This document shows, one piece after another, positions 6,804 to 13,364 of a stretch of 29,463 nucleotides of DNA. How positions within the stretch are numbered: the first letter of the stretch is position 1; every line of letters begins with the position of its first letter. The notes below the pieces were generated by a model. That model was not told where the DNA came from and made no database searches. It saw only the letters and a list, made by a program, of their open reading frames with translations. The position numbers and the translations under genes are program-made. Source of the DNA: JAHFLQ01 sp964432465 (GTDB taxonomy: Bacteria > Patescibacteriota > Minisyncoccia > UBA6257 > WO2-44-18); assembly GCA_964432465.1 (NCBI GenBank), contig CAYSNI010000023.1:1-29463 (forward strand), in the 5' to 3' direction.

Positions 6804-7452
6804 TTATGAATTCAAAGACCGTGATCTTCTTAAAGAAGCTCTGACTCACCGGTCGTATCTTAATGAAAATCCCAAATGGGGTGTTCCGAACAACGAGCGG
6901 CTCGAATTTTTAGGGGATGCGGTGTTGGAATTGTCGGTGACGGAAGAATTGTACAAGCGTTTTCCGGAATATCAGGAAGGTAAGATGACCGGTATCCGAG
7001 CGGCATTGGTGAATTATCAGATGTTGGCAGAAATCGCCAAGTCTTTTGGATTAGAAAAATTTATTTTGCTTTCCCGTGGAGAGGCCAAAGATACGGGACG
7101 AGCTCGTGATGTTATTTTAGCTAACGCGATCGAAGCCCTGATTGGTGCAGTCTATTTGGATGGTGGTTATAAAGTAGCCATAAAATTTGTGAATGCATTT
7201 GTACTGAGTCAGCTGGATATGGTGATGAAGTTAGGACTTTTTAAGGATCCGAAAAGCGCCTTACAAGAGAAAGTGCAGGAAGAGAATAAGGTGACGCCAA
7301 CTTATAAAGTGATTTCCGAGACTGGCCCGGATCACGCGAAAATCTTTGAAGTGGGTGTTTATATCGGTAGAGAACTACTGGCGAAAGGCCATGGTCCATC
7401 TAAGCAAGAAGCAGAAACAGAAGCGGCTCGTCAGGCTTTATCAATAGAATAA
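6772..7452 (+). CDS. rnc: Ribonuclease III
   Basis: A 226-residue double-strand RNA endonuclease that processes rRNA precursors and structured mRNAs. The signature NERLEFLGDAVL is at residues 41-52, with the metal-binding Glu45 and Asp49. The second acidic cluster lies in NAIEALIGAVYLDGG. The C-terminal dsRNA-binding domain runs from about 155 to 225 (DPKSALQEKVQ, ARQALSIE). It is full length for the family. The start lies inside nusB in another frame, and no separate promoter or ribosome-binding site is visible. No terminator is seen before sppA 103 bp downstream. Confidence 0.95.
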   Translation: MEIAKLEKTISYEFKDRDLLKEALTHRSYLNENPKWGVPNNERLEFLGDAVLELSVTEELYKRFPEYQEGKMTGIRAALVNYQMLAEIAKSFGLEKFILLSRGEAKDTGRARDVILANAIEALIGAVYLDGGYKVAIKFVNAFVLSQLDMVMKLGLFKDPKSALQEKVQEENKVTPTYKVISETGPDHAKIFEVGVYIGRELLAKGHGPSKQEAETEAARQALSIE

Positions 7453-7555
7453 GAATTAGAAGAATCATTTTGAAATTGGCACCGCTGGTTGCTTTACTTG
7501 TTGACCGGAAAGCGCTTTAATAGGCCCAGTGTTTTGACATAGGAGATTAGAAGGT

Positions 7556-8482
7556 ATGTTGAGTATCAATATCGGTCTCGGCTGGCTACTTCTTTTGTTT
7601 GTGGCTTTCGTAGCGGTGATTTTCATTGCTAATTGGTACGGAATTAGAGCGGTAAGAAACTTAAAAGAATCCATGAAGACGGACATCGCCGTAGTCACTA
7701 TTGAAGGCGTATTACTTTTCAGTTCTAAGCCGAGCAGTCGTTTTCAAAAACTGATGGCTCAGCTTGAGCGGGTGAAGGCTCTGAAAGCGAAGGCGTTAAT
7801 TCTTCGCATCAACAGTCCGGGCGGGTCGGCTGGCGCGTCGCATGAGATATACGAAGCGTTGATGCGCCTGAAGGAAAAAGGCGTGAAGATCATCGCGCTC
7901 ATGGAAGACGTCGCGGCGAGTGGCGGTGTGTACGTGGCGATGGCCGCGGATTATATCATTGCCACACCGGGCGTAATTACCGGATCAATCGGAGTAATCA
8001 TTAAGCATTTTGACCTCTCCGCCATTTATGAAAAGATTGGCGTGAAGTCGAACAGTATCAAGACCGGTGACCATAAGGATATTCTTTCCATGGCCAAACC
8101 GATGAGTGGCGCGGATGTGCAGATTATGCAGGCCGCGATTGATGACTGTTATGCCGCTTTCTGTCAGATCGTGGCGATATCCCGACGATTGGATATGGCT
8201 GACGTCCTGCAATTTGCCGATGGTCGCGTGTTCAGCGCTCAGGAAGCCAAAAAGCTGGGACTGATTGACGAGGTGGGCGGTTACAATTCTGCCTTAGCGA
8301 CGGCCCTTGTGTTTGTTGAAATCGAAAAGGAAGAAGAAGCAGCGATTCACGAGGTGACTCCACCGGCACCCTTGCTGGAGAAGTTGGGCATGGTCGCGAG
8401 CATGACGTCGGTCGCGGAGCGTCTGGACTGCGCGACGGCTCTTGCCGAAATGAGCGGTAAGCCGCTCTGGATGATGCCATGA
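7556..8482 (+). CDS. sppA: Signal peptide peptidase SppA-type membrane serine protease
   Basis: A 308-residue S49-family peptidase, which degrades cleaved signal peptides or other membrane-embedded fragments. One transmembrane helix lies at about residues 8-28 and the catalytic domain follows. The Ser-Lys dyad is visible: Ser122 in EDVAASGGVYVA and Lys174 in KTGDHKDI. RINSPGG (84-90) and GVITGSIGVI match the family. It is the short single-domain form, as in Bacillus, not the double-length E. coli form. AGGAG lies about 11 nt before the ATG. Its stop overlaps the next start (ATGA at 8479), so the small membrane protein downstream is a likely partner or co-expressed protein. Confidence 0.9.
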   Translation: MLSINIGLGWLLLLFVAFVAVIFIANWYGIRAVRNLKESMKTDIAVVTIEGVLLFSSKPSSRFQKLMAQLERVKALKAKALILRINSPGGSAGASHEIYEALMRLKEKGVKIIALMEDVAASGGVYVAMAADYIIATPGVITGSIGVIIKHFDLSAIYEKIGVKSNSIKTGDHKDILSMAKPMSGADVQIMQAAIDDCYAAFCQIVAISRRLDMADVLQFADGRVFSAQEAKKLGLIDEVGGYNSALATALVFVEIEKEEEAAIHEVTPPAPLLEKLGMVASMTSVAERLDCATALAEMSGKPLWMMP

Positions 8483-8865
8483 CGGAGAGTCGTTGGGATA
8501 AATTTCTAGGCTTGTTGTGTCGGTGGTACGGAATTCCCGCGACCGCGCTTTTGCTGATGGTCAATATTGCGTCGATGTTTTTTTTCCACTGGCTCTTTGG
8601 TCCAGGATCAAAAATAGCCTTCTGGATGATCCTAATCTTTATTCTTGGTTCAATTATCGGGAGTTACGTAATTTTTTATCAGTACGGAAAGAGGCGGTAT
8701 AGTGTTGGGATGTATGGTGATTCATATCCGAATCAGGAGGAAAGTTATGCCACGACTGAAGAACCACATCCTAATCGGGCCAAGTTCAAACCGGATTCGG
8801 TTAGTGATGAACGGATTAAGAAAATTGGAAAGAAGTATAAGAAACTTCCTCCACTGGAGGAGTAG
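8479..8865 (+). CDS. Small two-helix membrane protein, unknown function
   Basis: A 128-residue protein with two hydrophobic segments (about residues 17-40 and 44-66, the second being FWMILIFILGSIIGSYVIFY). A charged cytosolic-type tail rich in Lys, Glu and Pro follows (KFKPDSVSDERIKKIGKKYKK). I recognise no family. Its ATG overlaps the sppA stop in an ATGA junction, so it is translationally coupled to the peptidase, and the shared transcript ends at the terminator just after it. A role as accessory subunit or substrate adaptor of SppA is possible, but rests only on linkage. Confidence 0.75.
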   Translation: MTESRWDKFLGLLCRWYGIPATALLLMVNIASMFFFHWLFGPGSKIAFWMILIFILGSIIGSYVIFYQYGKRRYSVGMYGDSYPNQEESYATTEEPHPNRAKFKPDSVSDERIKKIGKKYKKLPPLEE

Positions 8866-8867
8866 GG

Positions 8868-8898
8868 AAAGCCTTAGCATCAAGCTAAGGCTTTTTTA
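8868..8898 (+). terminator. Intrinsic terminator after sppA operon
   Basis: AAAGCCTTAGC (8868-8878) pairs with GCTAAGGCTTT (8884-8894), followed by a T-run. It ends the rnhB-to-sppA gene block just before the smc promoter. Confidence 0.9.
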
Positions 8899-8913
8899 TT
8901 GGATTTAAGGCTG

Positions 8914-8919
8914 TATAAT
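8914..8919 (+). promoter_or_regulatory. -10 box for smc, leaderless
   Basis: A perfect TATAAT ends 7 nt before the smc ATG (8927), so transcription should start at the first codon. No good -35 is visible. Confidence 0.6.
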
Positions 8920-8926
8920 AGAAAGC

Positions 8927-11131
8927 ATGAGACTTAAAAGCCTTGAATTAGCAGGCTTTAAATCATTCGCGCAAAAAACTTCCCTCGACTTTACCGCCGG
9001 CATCACCGGCATTGTTGGGCCGAACGGATCGGGAAAATCGAATATCATTGACGCTATTCGCTGGCTTTTGGGTGAACGCGACGCAAAAAACATTCGTGGT
9101 GCTCGCGCGGAGGATTTGATTTTTGCTGGTACACCGCAAAAAGCCCGTATGGGCATGGCGCAAGCGACGATGATTTTTGATAACAATGACCATTTTTTTC
9201 CAGTCGACTACACTGAAGTTTCTGTGAGCCGGCGAGTAAATCGCAATAGTGACTCGGAGTACTTTTTAAATGAAGTGCCGGTGCGTCTTCGGGATATCGT
9301 GGATTTTTTCGCGAAGGCTCGCTTGGGTACGCGCGGTCTGACTATTGTCAATCAGGGCAGCGCGGATATTTTCGTGCGGGCGACGCCGAAAGAGAGGCGA
9401 ACGATGGTGGAGGAGGTGTTAGGGTTACGTCAATTTCAGCTAAAAAAACACGAAGCGGAGCGAAAGTTGGTGAGTACCAAGTTTAATTTGGAAAAGGTGC
9501 GCGCGATGATTGACGAGTTGATGCCCCATCTTAGACTTCTGCGTCGTCAGGCTTCTAAATACGAAAAACAGGCCGAGGTAGAGAAGGAGCTTCAAGATCA
9601 AGAAGCGAAATATTTTGGCGGACGTTTAGCTGAAATAGAAAATGATTTGAAGGTAATTGAACCAGAAATCGCTCGCGTGGAAGGGGAAATTAAAATTAAA
9701 AGAGAGGAGTTGAAGACTCTACAAGTAGAGCTTGGTAAGGTTGAGAAGTCCGGACCGAAAGGGGACGAGAACTTCCAAAATTTTAAGAAGGAGCAGGCCA
9801 GCTTACTCGGGAAAAAATCTCAGCTTCAGACTTTGGTCGGCAGACTGGAGGCTCAAGCGGAGTTTTTAACCAACCAGCCGAAATCAGAAGTAAAAGCGGC
9901 CGAGGCAATTAATCTATTAGATGAAGTAAGGCGTACGATTGAGTCGGCCTTGTCCGAGAACGTTTTAGATTCCATCAAAAATACTCTTAAGGGCTTAGTC
10001 GGTAGAATCATTAGCGCGCTCTCCGGAGGCAGTGACGATCGCGAGGTAAAAGTTAAGGATTTAGTTAAGCAGAAAGAAAAAGCCGTGTCTGATCTGATGG
10101 CGGTAGACGCTAAGTTGTCCGAGCTAGGCATGATTGAGCAGAAACTCGCCGAGGATCTCCGAGGCTTTAACGCGATTTTTAAAAAAGCTTTCGAGTCGGT
10201 AGAAATTAAAAAAGACGAGGCGCAGCGGTTGGAAATTGAAAAAAATAAACTGATGTTTGACCGCGAACGCGTGATCATCCGCCGGCAGGAGCTGGGGAAT
10301 CTCGCCGCGCAGTCTACTCGGAAGTTAACGGAGTTTGAGGTCCGGCAGGATCTGGCGGGCAGTGATTTCCCAGAGCTAGAAAAGCGGATGTTCAAGCTGC
10401 GCGCGGAACTTGCCGGCATCGGCGATCTTGATCCAGCGCTAATCAAGGAGGCTCAGGAAACGGAAGCGCGCTATATCTTTCTTGAAACTCAGATGAACGA
10501 TCTTGATAAGGCTTCTGAGGATCTGAAAACGCTGATTGTTGATCTGGATGAAAAGATTCACACCGAGTTCTCCAGGAATTTAAAATCAATTTCCGAGCAG
10601 TTCGATCATTATTTTAAATTGATGTTCGGTGGCGGAAAAGCGGGATTGAAATTGGTTAAGCCGGAGCCGGTGATAAAAGATATAGACGAAGAAGTGACTT
10701 TGGAAGGAACGCAACCCCCCTTCGCCGAGGTTTCGGAGGGCAGGGACGGGGACGAGGAGCACACGGTGGATCACGGCGGATTGGAGGTTTCAGTCAGTAT
10801 TCCGCGTAAAAAAATTAGCGGCTTGGACATGCTTTCCGGCGGCGAGCGAAGTTTGGTCTCGATCGCGGCGTTGTTCGCGATGATTTCGGTAAGTCCGCCG
10901 CCGTTTCTAGTTTTGGATGAAGTTGACGCGGCGCTCGACGAAAGAAATGCCAAGCGTTTTTCCGATTTGATTAGTGATTTTTCCAAAAAAACCCAGTTTA
11001 TTCTGGTGACTCATAACCGAGCGACGATGGAAGCGGCAGAAATACTTTATGGCGTAACGATGGCGGATGATGGAACTTCTCGAATTTTATCCATAAAGCT
11101 GGAACAAGCGGAGTTAACCGCTCAGAAATAA
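8927..11131 (+). CDS. smc: Short SMC-family chromosome-segregation ATPase
   Basis: A 734-residue SMC ATPase, whereas usual bacterial SMC is about 1100-1200. The N-terminal head has Walker A GPNGSGKSN (31-39) and the QSTSADI-like Q-loop region. The C-terminal head has signature LSGGERS (636-642) and Walker B FLVLDEVDAALDE (660-672), with the D-loop intact. Between them are two coiled-coil stretches, about 165-325 and 375-560. They are separated by only ~45 residues (around 335-380: NTLKGLVGRIISALSGGSDD) where the ~150-residue hinge is expected. I see neither a canonical hinge nor a CxxC zinc hook. An insert (QPPFAEVSEGRDGDEE) just before the signature coincides with a palindromic repeat in the DNA. 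No Shine-Dalgarno; leaderless from TATAAT. A RecN/SbcC-like identity is less likely given the head motifs. Confidence 0.85.
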   Translation: MRLKSLELAGFKSFAQKTSLDFTAGITGIVGPNGSGKSNIIDAIRWLLGERDAKNIRGARAEDLIFAGTPQKARMGMAQATMIFDNNDHFFPVDYTEVSVSRRVNRNSDSEYFLNEVPVRLRDIVDFFAKARLGTRGLTIVNQGSADIFVRATPKERRTMVEEVLGLRQFQLKKHEAERKLVSTKFNLEKVRAMIDELMPHLRLLRRQASKYEKQAEVEKELQDQEAKYFGGRLAEIENDLKVIEPEIARVEGEIKIKREELKTLQVELGKVEKSGPKGDENFQNFKKEQASLLGKKSQLQTLVGRLEAQAEFLTNQPKSEVKAAEAINLLDEVRRTIESALSENVLDSIKNTLKGLVGRIISALSGGSDDREVKVKDLVKQKEKAVSDLMAVDAKLSELGMIEQKLAEDLRGFNAIFKKAFESVEIKKDEAQRLEIEKNKLMFDRERVIIRRQELGNLAAQSTRKLTEFEVRQDLAGSDFPELEKRMFKLRAELAGIGDLDPALIKEAQETEARYIFLETQMNDLDKASEDLKTLIVDLDEKIHTEFSRNLKSISEQFDHYFKLMFGGGKAGLKLVKPEPVIKDIDEEVTLEGTQPPFAEVSEGRDGDEEHTVDHGGLEVSVSIPRKKISGLDMLSGGERSLVSIAALFAMISVSPPPFLVLDEVDAALDERNAKRFSDLISDFSKKTQFILVTHNRATMEAAEILYGVTMADDGTSRILSIKLEQAELTAQK
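10713..10747. repeat. Palindromic repeat inside the smc coding sequence
   Basis: CCCTTCG (10718-10724) pairs with CGGAGGG (10734-10740) in a hairpin. It is read in frame as PPFAEVSEGRDG in the C-terminal head of SMC, where homologues go directly from the strand to the signature loop. The CTTCGCCGAGG...CGGAGGGCAGG pattern is a repeat type I recall from Parcubacteria. Confidence 0.6.
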
Positions 11132-11147
11132 GTTGGTAAGATGCGAA

Positions 11148-11176
11148 TTGACTTTGGTTTTTTAATTTGCTAATAT
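11148..11176 (+). promoter_or_regulatory. Promoter for rpsP (leaderless)
   Basis: TTGACT (11148-11153), exact 17-bp spacer, TAATAT (11171-11176). The predicted start at about 11183 coincides with the rpsP ATG at 11184. Confidence 0.75.
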
Positions 11177-11183
11177 TTCCACT

Positions 11184-11513
11184 ATGTTGATGTTGAAGCT
11201 AAAAAGGATCGGCAAGAAACACCAGGCGGCATTCCGCCTTATTGTTGATGAAAAACGGCATAAAATGGTGGGTACTAGCGTAGAAGATTTGGGGTGGTAC
11301 AATCCGAACGGCAATAAGTACGAATTCAAAAAAGAGCGTATTGAACACTGGATGAAGGTGGGCGCTCAACCAACCGATACTGTCCATAACTTGCTCGTGA
11401 CCGCCGGAATTATTTCTGGAAAGAAGATTTCTGTGCACAGTCAGCCTAAGAAGAAAGAAGGCGAAAAGGCCGCGACGCCTGCCGCTCCGGCTGTTGAAGC
11501 TCCGAAGGCGTAA
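11184..11513 (+). CDS. rpsP: 30S ribosomal protein S16
   Basis: A 109-residue S16. The typical start MLMLKLKRIGKKHQAAFRLI is followed by VEDLGWYNPN and the central WMKVGAQPTDTVHNLL motif. The C-terminus carries a Lys/Ala/Pro-rich low-complexity tail (AATPAAPAVEAPKA), longer than in E. coli. The promoter TTGACT-17-TAATAT places transcription start at the ATG, so the message is probably leaderless. It begins the rpsP-khpA-trmD neighbourhood found widely in bacteria. Confidence 0.95.
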   Translation: MLMLKLKRIGKKHQAAFRLIVDEKRHKMVGTSVEDLGWYNPNGNKYEFKKERIEHWMKVGAQPTDTVHNLLVTAGIISGKKISVHSQPKKKEGEKAATPAAPAVEAPKA

Positions 11514-11539
11514 TTGACCCCGCAGATTTTTCCTGCTTT

Positions 11540-11545
11540 TATAAT
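11540..11545 (+). promoter_or_regulatory. Possible -10 box ahead of khpA
   Basis: TATAAT is preceded by TTGACC (11514-11519) at a long 20-bp spacing. The leader would be about 30 nt without a clear Shine-Dalgarno. It overlaps the end of rpsP, so khpA may also be read from the rpsP promoter. Confidence 0.4.
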
Positions 11546-11580
11546 AAAAAGGTCGTCAGTAATTCAGACACTCAGAAACG

Positions 11581-11877
11581 ATGGCAACTAAAACTACCGA
11601 TCAGGAATTTTTGGAATATCTTGTCCGATCAATCGTGGATCATCCGGATGATGTTAAAGTTGAGCGCAAAGTAGACGAGATGGGCGTCCTGCTTTCTTTG
11701 AAGGTTAACGCGCAGGATATGGGGCAGGTAGTCGGCCGCCAAGGTGCTACCGCTAAGTCAATCCGTTCTCTTTTGCGAATCGTCGGCATTAAGAATAATG
11801 CTCGCGTGAATCTCAAAATCGAAGAACCGGAAGGTTCTACGCATGTCCCAAAAGCGGACGCAGCTCCGACTGAATAA
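11581..11877 (+). CDS. khpA: KH-domain RNA-binding protein KhpA (YlqC)
   Basis: A 98-residue single KH-domain protein. The N-terminal strand-helix (FLEYLVRSIVDHPDDVKVE) leads to the nucleic-acid-binding GxxG loop in VVGRQGATAKSIRSLLR, then strand RVNLKIEEP and a short polar tail. This family binds RNA broadly and in Firmicutes partners with KhpB to affect cell elongation. Its place right after rpsP is the usual rpsP-ylqC arrangement. No Shine-Dalgarno is visible. The transcript ends at the hairpin just after the stop. Confidence 0.93.
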   Translation: MATKTTDQEFLEYLVRSIVDHPDDVKVERKVDEMGVLLSLKVNAQDMGQVVGRQGATAKSIRSLLRIVGIKNNARVNLKIEEPEGSTHVPKADAAPTE

Positions 11878-11880
11878 TAA

Positions 11881-11913
11881 AAAACCACCGCTTCGGCGGT
11901 GGTTTTAGTTTTT
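11881..11913 (+). terminator. Intrinsic terminator between khpA and the inverted HIT gene
   Basis: AAAACCACCGC (11881-11891), TTCG loop, GCGGTGGTTTT (11896-11906), followed by a T-rich tract. It can act in both directions and separates the convergent khpA and HIT genes. Confidence 0.9.
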
Positions 11914-11942
11914 AGTCCGCACGGGACTTTAGGATTTTAGCT

Positions 11943-12596
11943 TCAGCCACGCCCCTTCTTTTTCGGTTTGCCAAGGCGAAGATTGCTGTTGAAGAAAGGC
12001 TTGAGGTTGTCGCGAGTATTGGTCCAGAGTTTTCGATCTAGCTCCGGATCCATTGCCCGCCAGTCGGCGCGTTCCGGCCGTCCAAGCATTTCGGCGACGA
12101 TCTGGCGGAAGTAGTAGCTCGGCGCTTCCGGATTCCAGCAGACCATCGGACTGGCGTCCGGCTCTTTCCAGAAAAGATACGGCTCGGGCCAGAGAGCGTA
12201 AGCTCTTGGTAAGTCACGCAGAGAAATCATGGCGTCGATTTCCTCTATGGGAAAGTCGCAACGCACCCGCATGTTTAATGCCAGATTAACCGGCACCAGA
12301 TGAAGATGCGCGTGTGGTACGGTCTGGGCTACGCGACCGTGTTCAAAAATGGTTGGATCGGCACCCCAAAATTTCTTGATGGCGGCGCCAGTGTATTTGG
12401 CGATTTCCAGCATTACCGCGGCCTCATCCGTGGTCATTTCGCCGATACAGGCCACGTGTCGTTTGGGTACGATTAGTACGTAGCCGCCATCGGTGATCTG
12501 GCCAAGAGAAGCAATCAGGTAAAAGTGATCATCCTCGGCAATGATACACTCTTCAATCATAGAGCGGGTGCAAAAGGCGCAGGGCTTGTCGCTCAT
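11943..12596 (-). CDS. HIT-family nucleotide hydrolase/transferase
   Basis: A 217-residue histidine-triad protein. The triad HAHLHL is at residues 95-100 (His95, His97, His99). The N-terminal CAFC pair (6-9), with a downstream His (PKRHV), suggests a structural zinc as in many HIT proteins. HIT enzymes hydrolyse or transfer nucleoside monophosphates; this one's substrate is not evident. The protein is longer than simple HINT proteins, with ~100 extra C-terminal residues containing Trp-rich segments and a Lys-rich end. GGAGG lies 5 nt before the ATG. It runs opposite to its neighbours, between khpA and trmD where rimM often lies, and is divergent from trmD across only 36 bp. Confidence 0.85.
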   Translation of the reverse strand: MSDKPCAFCTRSMIEECIIAEDDHFYLIASLGQITDGGYVLIVPKRHVACIGEMTTDEAAVMLEIAKYTGAAIKKFWGADPTIFEHGRVAQTVPHAHLHLVPVNLALNMRVRCDFPIEEIDAMISLRDLPRAYALWPEPYLFWKEPDASPMVCWNPEAPSYYFRQIVAEMLGRPERADWRAMDPELDRKLWTNTRDNLKPFFNSNLRLGKPKKKGRG

Positions 12597-12632
12597 CCAT
12601 CCTCCGTGTTAAAAATGCTAAAGTTATCTTAT

Positions 12633-13286
12633 ATGCGTTTCGATATTATTACAATCTTTCCGAAGATCTTTGACTCTTACGTCCGTGAGTCGATTATTAA
12701 GCGCGCCATTGAGAAAAAGTTGATCACAATCAAAGCTCATGATCTTCGCGCCTACACAACCGATAAGCATCATAAAGTGGATGACAAGCCGTATGGCGGG
12801 GGACCGGGTATGGTGATTAAAGTTGAGCCGGTACATAAAGCAATCTTAAAAATTAAAAATAAAAAATTAAAAAGCAGAATAATTCTTTTCTCAACTCGTG
12901 GTAAAAAGTTTGACTCCAAAGCGGCGAAGCGTCTTTCTAAATACGACCAGCTGATTTTTATCTGCGGGCGATATGAGGGGGTGGATGAGCGGGTGGCGAA
13001 ATATGTCGCGGATGAAGAGATCTCCGTTGGAGATTTTGTATTGGCGGGAGGAGAACTGCCAGCAATGGTTCTAGTCGAAGCAGTTTCCCGGTATCTTCCG
13101 GGGGTTTTAGGGAAATACGAATCATTGGAGGATATTAAGGGATCTTTCCCGGCGTATACTCGGCCGGAAGTTTTTTGCGCCCGAGGCGCCTCCGCCTATA
13201 GCGGAGAGTCAAAATGTTGGAAAGTGCCAAAAGTTCTTTTAAGCGGGCACCATAAGAATATCGGCCAGTTTCGTTCGTCCGACTAA
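12633..13286 (+). CDS. trmD: tRNA (guanine37-N1)-methyltransferase
   Basis: A 217-residue SPOUT methyltransferase that makes m1G37 in tRNA and prevents frameshifting. The start MRFDIITIFPKIFDSY is canonical. KVDDKPYGGGPGMV, FICGRYEGVDERV and SVGDFVLAGGELPAMVLVEAVSRYLPGVLG form the knot and SAM-binding site. The usual PEVF-x-WKVPxVLLSGHH end is split by about 13 extra residues (CARGASAYSGESK). These are encoded by a palindromic repeat, but the flanks remain in frame. Another A-rich stretch at 12840-12876 encodes ILKIKNKKLKS. ATG 12615 (MLKLSYMRF) is a weaker alternative start. No Shine-Dalgarno is visible, and no rimM neighbour is present. Confidence 0.93.
   Translation: MRFDIITIFPKIFDSYVRESIIKRAIEKKLITIKAHDLRAYTTDKHHKVDDKPYGGGPGMVIKVEPVHKAILKIKNKKLKSRIILFSTRGKKFDSKAAKRLSKYDQLIFICGRYEGVDERVAKYVADEEISVGDFVLAGGELPAMVLVEAVSRYLPGVLGKYESLEDIKGSFPAYTRPEVFCARGASAYSGESKCWKVPKVLLSGHHKNIGQFRSSD
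13178..13210. repeat. Palindromic repeat inserted in frame in trmD
   Basis: CTCCGC (13190-13195), loop CTATA, GCGGAG (13201-13206) make a hairpin translated as ARGASAYSGES. It interrupts the conserved PEVF / WKVPKVLLSGHH junction of TrmD without breaking the frame. Confidence 0.75.
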
Positions 13287-13291
13287 ACGGG

Positions 13292-13319
13292 TTGACGTAA
13301 GCCTGAAAATTTATAATAC
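13292..13319 (+). promoter_or_regulatory. Promoter for prkA
   Basis: TTGACG (13292-13297) lies upstream of overlapping candidates TATAAT (13312-13317, 14-bp spacer) and TAATAC (13314-13319, 16-bp spacer). The leader of about 40 nt includes the GGAGGGG ribosome-binding site. Confidence 0.55.
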
Positions 13320-13364
13320 TGTACCTGTTCGTTGACAGGCTTAATATTATGGAGGGGACTCAAG

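Noticed and set aside
9853..10446. Minus-strand ORF of 197 residues inside smc
   Set aside because: Ser/Arg-rich shadow of the SMC coiled-coil codons, with no promoter or family features.
12525..12632. Upstream extension of the trmD frame
   Set aside because: It overlaps the start of the HIT gene on the other strand. The canonical TrmD N-terminus begins at 12633.
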